A DNA stretch of 64,000 nucleotides from Gemmobacter sp. Its GTDB lineage: Bacteria; Pseudomonadota; Alphaproteobacteria; Rhodobacterales; Rhodobacteraceae. The DNA is taken from positions 2,336,501-2,400,500 of the forward strand of contig NZ_JAUCBS010000013.1 in NCBI RefSeq assembly GCF_034676705.1. Reading direction: 5' to 3'. The position numbers were made by a program, and so were the translations under genes. Shown here in pieces: positions 62,442 to 64,000 of this stretch (positions within the stretch are counted from its first letter, which is position 1; each line of letters starts with the position of its first letter). Below the pieces are notes generated by a model. It was not told the DNA's origin. It made no database searches and saw only the letters and a list, made by a program, of their open reading frames with translations.

Positions 62442-62834
62442 ATGCCCGCACGTCTTGCCCTGCCCTTGCTGCTGGTCGCGCTGGCCGCCCTGCCCGCCGC
62501 GGCCCAGACCCTGACCGGCGCCGAATGGCATGTGGTCGATCTGGCCGGCACCGCGCCCACGCCTTCTGCCGCGCCCACGCTGACCTTTACCGCCGATGGC
62601 AAGGTCAGCGGCCATTCGGGCTGCAACCGCTTTGCCGGCGGCTGGGCGCAGGACGGCTTGCAACTGACCTTCACCGCCATGGCCGGCACCCGCATGGCCT
62701 GCGAACCCGCACGGATGGAGGTCGAGGCCGCCATGCTGCGCGCGTTCGAGGGCGTGACGACCGTGGCCCTGACCCCCGGCGGCGCGCTGGAACTGCTGGG
62801 TGCCGATGGCCTGTTGATCCGCGCGGTGCGATAG
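62442..62834 (+). CDS. Secreted META-domain protein (HslJ-like)
   Basis: 130 aa. Signal peptide ending near AAA-QT (21); then LTGAEWHVVDL, FTADGKVSGHSGCNRFAGGW and AMAGTRMACEPARMEVEAAML, the META/HslJ pattern. Function unknown; HslJ is heat-inducible in E. coli. Ends 60 bases before tRNA-Leu. Confidence 0.9.
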   Translation: MPARLALPLLLVALAALPAAAQTLTGAEWHVVDLAGTAPTPSAAPTLTFTADGKVSGHSGCNRFAGGWAQDGLQLTFTAMAGTRMACEPARMEVEAAMLRAFEGVTTVALTPGGALELLGADGLLIRAVR

Positions 62835-62894
62835 GCCCCTGCCCATCGGCGCAGCACTGGTCTATATCGGTCGCGGGCCGGGATTCGGCCCCGT

Positions 62895-63199
62895 GCGGAC
62901 GTGGCGAAACAGGTAGACGCAGCAGACTTGAATGATTGAGTGCCCATGGGGAAACCCGTGGTGCAGAACCGCTCAAAGTCGGGGAAAGCTTACGGGCGCT
63001 TGCGCCCCTGCCAATCCCGAGCCAAGCCCCTGCTACGGGGAAGGTGTAGAGACTGGACGGGCGGCGCCTGTAGCCCTGCGGGGCCATGGCGAAGGGACAG
63101 TCCAGACCACGAACGCCGAAAGGCGGCGGCGAAAGCCGAAGTGGTATGAAAATCTGCCTCCTTCTGGGAGTACGGGTTCGATCCCCGTCGTCCGCACCA
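62895..63199 (+). tRNA. tRNA-Leu (anticodon TAA) split by a group I intron
   Basis: 5' exon 62895-62929 begins GCGGACGTGGCG and ends in the anticodon loop at CTT (U34 is base 62929); 3' exon 63149-63199 begins AAAATCTGC. Joined, the loop is CTTAAAA in stem GCAGA/TCTGC: anticodon TAA. Acceptor GCGGACG pairs with CGTCCGC, T arm is ACGGG-TTCGATC-CCCGT, variable arm is long, CCA is encoded. The 219-base insert is a group I intron. Confidence 0.94.
62930..63148 (+). ncRNA. Group I intron in tRNA-Leu(TAA)
   Basis: Splices after U34 of the anticodon. P1: exon ACTT (62926-62929) pairs with GAGT (62938-62941), with the required U-G at the splice site. P2-like CCATGGG-GAAA-CCCGTGG follows. Core strings CCAATCCCGAGCCAAGC (Q, ~63011), GGTGTAGAGACTGGACGG (R, ~63043) and GGGACAGTCCAGACC (S, ~63094) align in order with the cyanobacterial tRNA-Leu(UAA) intron. 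Two GAAA-capped hairpins precede the terminal G (63148). No open frame or endonuclease. Confidence 0.92.
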
Positions 63200-63280
63200 C
63201 CCTCCGGCAGGGTGTACCGATCAGAACTGATCGACATTTGGGAAGCCGGCGGCGCGTGCTGCCCGCCTTCCCTTCTTGCG

Positions 63281-63360
63281 GCTTTCATCTGTCCGCAAAT
63301 ATCCCACGGGGTGGTCTGGAGGGGTGTGAAACCCCTCCAGCGGCCAGCCAGGGGCGCCCC
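63281..63360 (+). repeat. Intergenic box-hairpin element, copy F
   Basis: Box GCTTTCATCTGTCCGCAAAT-ATCC..CGGGG, then stem CTGGAGGGG (63316-63324) with CCCCTCCAG (63332-63340), loop TGTGAAA, then GGCCAGCCAGGGGCGCC. Differs from copy A in one stem pair, changed on both strands. Sits between the tRNA-Leu and the stop of the minus-strand LysR gene. Confidence 0.8.
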
Positions 63361-63382
63361 CATGTCCGACCGTCGATCCTGC

Positions 63383-64000
63383 CTATGCCCCCCCGGCCTG
63401 CCCGCGCGCCCGCAAGCTGGCGGTTTCGCCGGCCAGCCAGTCGCGGAACGCGACCACCGGCGGATAATCCGCCCGCGCCTCGGGCCAGACCAGCCAGTAA
63501 CTGCCTGTGCCACTTACCGTTTTTCCCGGCAGTGGGCTTAGCCGCCCCTCGTCGATCTCGGGCGCGGCAAGGAATTCGGGCAACAGCGCAATGCCCAGCC
63601 CGTGGATCGCGGCCTGGGTCATGGGGGCGAACTGGTCGAACAGCATGCCGCGCGGCAGGGGCGATACCAGCCCATGGGCACGGAACCATTCGGGCCAGGC
63701 GGTGGGCCGCGTCTCGATCTGCAACAGCGGCAGGCCCTGCACATCGTCCGATTGGCGGATGGGATGGGCGCGCAGGAAATCCGGCGCGGCACAGGCCACC
63801 AGCGTTTCGTCGAACAGGTGCAGATGCCCGGCCCCGCGCCAGTCGTCCACCCCGAAATGGATTGCCGCATCAAAGCCTTCGGCGGCAAAGTTGAAGCGTT
63901 TCAGCCGCGTGGCCAGGTTGATCGTGATGCCGGGATGCGCCGACAGGAACCCCGCCAGACGCGGGGCCAGCCAGCGGGTGCCGAACGCCGGCAGGATGGC
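63383..64000 (-). CDS. LysR family regulator, GcvA-like, N-terminus outside window
   Basis: 205 codons of the effector-binding domain: FGTRWLAPRLAGFLSAHPGI, EGFDAAIHFGVDDWRG, FDETLVACAAPDFL and a C-terminal VVAFRDWLAGE match GcvA/AmpR-type LysR proteins. The HTH part lies beyond base 64000, so the target cannot be inferred from neighbours. Hairpin copy F lies just after the stop. Confidence 0.9.
   Translation of the reverse strand, partial: AILPAFGTRWLAPRLAGFLSAHPGITINLATRLKRFNFAAEGFDAAIHFGVDDWRGAGHLHLFDETLVACAAPDFLRAHPIRQSDDVQGLPLLQIETRPTAWPEWFRAHGLVSPLPRGMLFDQFAPMTQAAIHGLGIALLPEFLAAPEIDEGRLSPLPGKTVSGTGSYWLVWPEARADYPPVVAFRDWLAGETASLRARGQAGGA

Noticed and set aside
62930..63148. Homing endonuclease inside the intron.
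   Set aside because: The intron has only 219 bases and no frame with LAGLIDADG, GIY-YIG or HNH motifs.
62932..63894. An open frame of ~320 codons crossing tRNA-Leu(UAA), its intron and element F.
   Set aside because: It passes through a tRNA and an intron with conserved RNA structure and has no protein pattern.

Overview
The window is gene-dense, GC-rich chromosomal DNA with the gene content of an alphaproteobacterium of the family Rhodobacteraceae. Evidence for this is a 14-subunit-type complex I operon studded with small accessory genes, a stand-alone ctaD whose ligand residues fall on exactly the residue numbers known from Paracoccus denitrificans (H94, H276, E278, Y280, H325/H326, K354, H411/H413), the tetrameric sarcosine oxidase genes, an OlsB-type ornithine acyltransferase, cytochrome c2 and System I cytochrome c maturation genes. 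I see no phage, plasmid, transposase, integrase or CRISPR array.

Layout. 1-13632 (- strand): nuoA-B-C-(GFA protein)-D-(secreted protein)-E-(DUF5337-like)-F-(small exported protein)-G-(lipoprotein)-H-I-(55-aa ORF)-(CMD protein)-J-K-L; nuoL runs off the left edge. 13898-21234 (- strand): an acyl-CoA hydratase, a DUF2237 protein, and sarcosine oxidase soxB...soxD-soxA-soxG, with a SpoT-like HD hydrolase and a small membrane protein placed between soxB and soxD. 21385-28497 (+): ccmI-ruvX-DUF1289, serS, an MFS carrier, pyrE, dnaB. 28615-39547: a fatty acid desaturase, a cold-shock gene with a long leader, tRNA-Leu(GAG), a peptidoglycan-binding-domain protein, lipB, cytochrome c2, a divergent VOC/RidA-MarR locus with a palindromic operator, and ctaD preceded by an FNR-type palindrome. 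39680-43043: a VWA (CoxE-like) gene and its usual MoxR partner, separated by a decayed LysR gene and tRNA-Met. 43146-53572: GST, M19 dipeptidase, DUF808, the ccmA-B-C-D-G cluster, yajC without secDF, thioesterase, ribD, nrdR and olsB. 53663-62834: msrB, an ECF sigma/anti-sigma/fasciclin/DUF4394 cassette, an orphan ABC ATPase, DUF1223, acnA, DUF1304 and a META-domain protein. The right end has an intron-containing tRNA-Leu(UAA) and a partial LysR gene.

Much of the window serves aerobic respiration: electrons enter through NADH:quinone oxidoreductase, pass through cytochrome c2 (matured by Ccm proteins) and end at the aa3 oxidase subunit; aconitase and sarcosine oxidase feed carbon and one-carbon units.

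Two signals stand out beyond the genes. First, a self-splicing-type group I intron of 219 nt sits in the anticodon of tRNA-Leu(UAA), at the same position and with the same core motifs as the cyanobacterial/plastid intron. Second, six copies of an intergenic element (a CTTT...AAATATCC..CGGGG box followed by strong hairpins) lie next to gene 3' ends; copies pair into subtypes whose stems differ by compensatory base changes, and two copies carry an identical 19-nt loop that allows two mutually exclusive hairpins.
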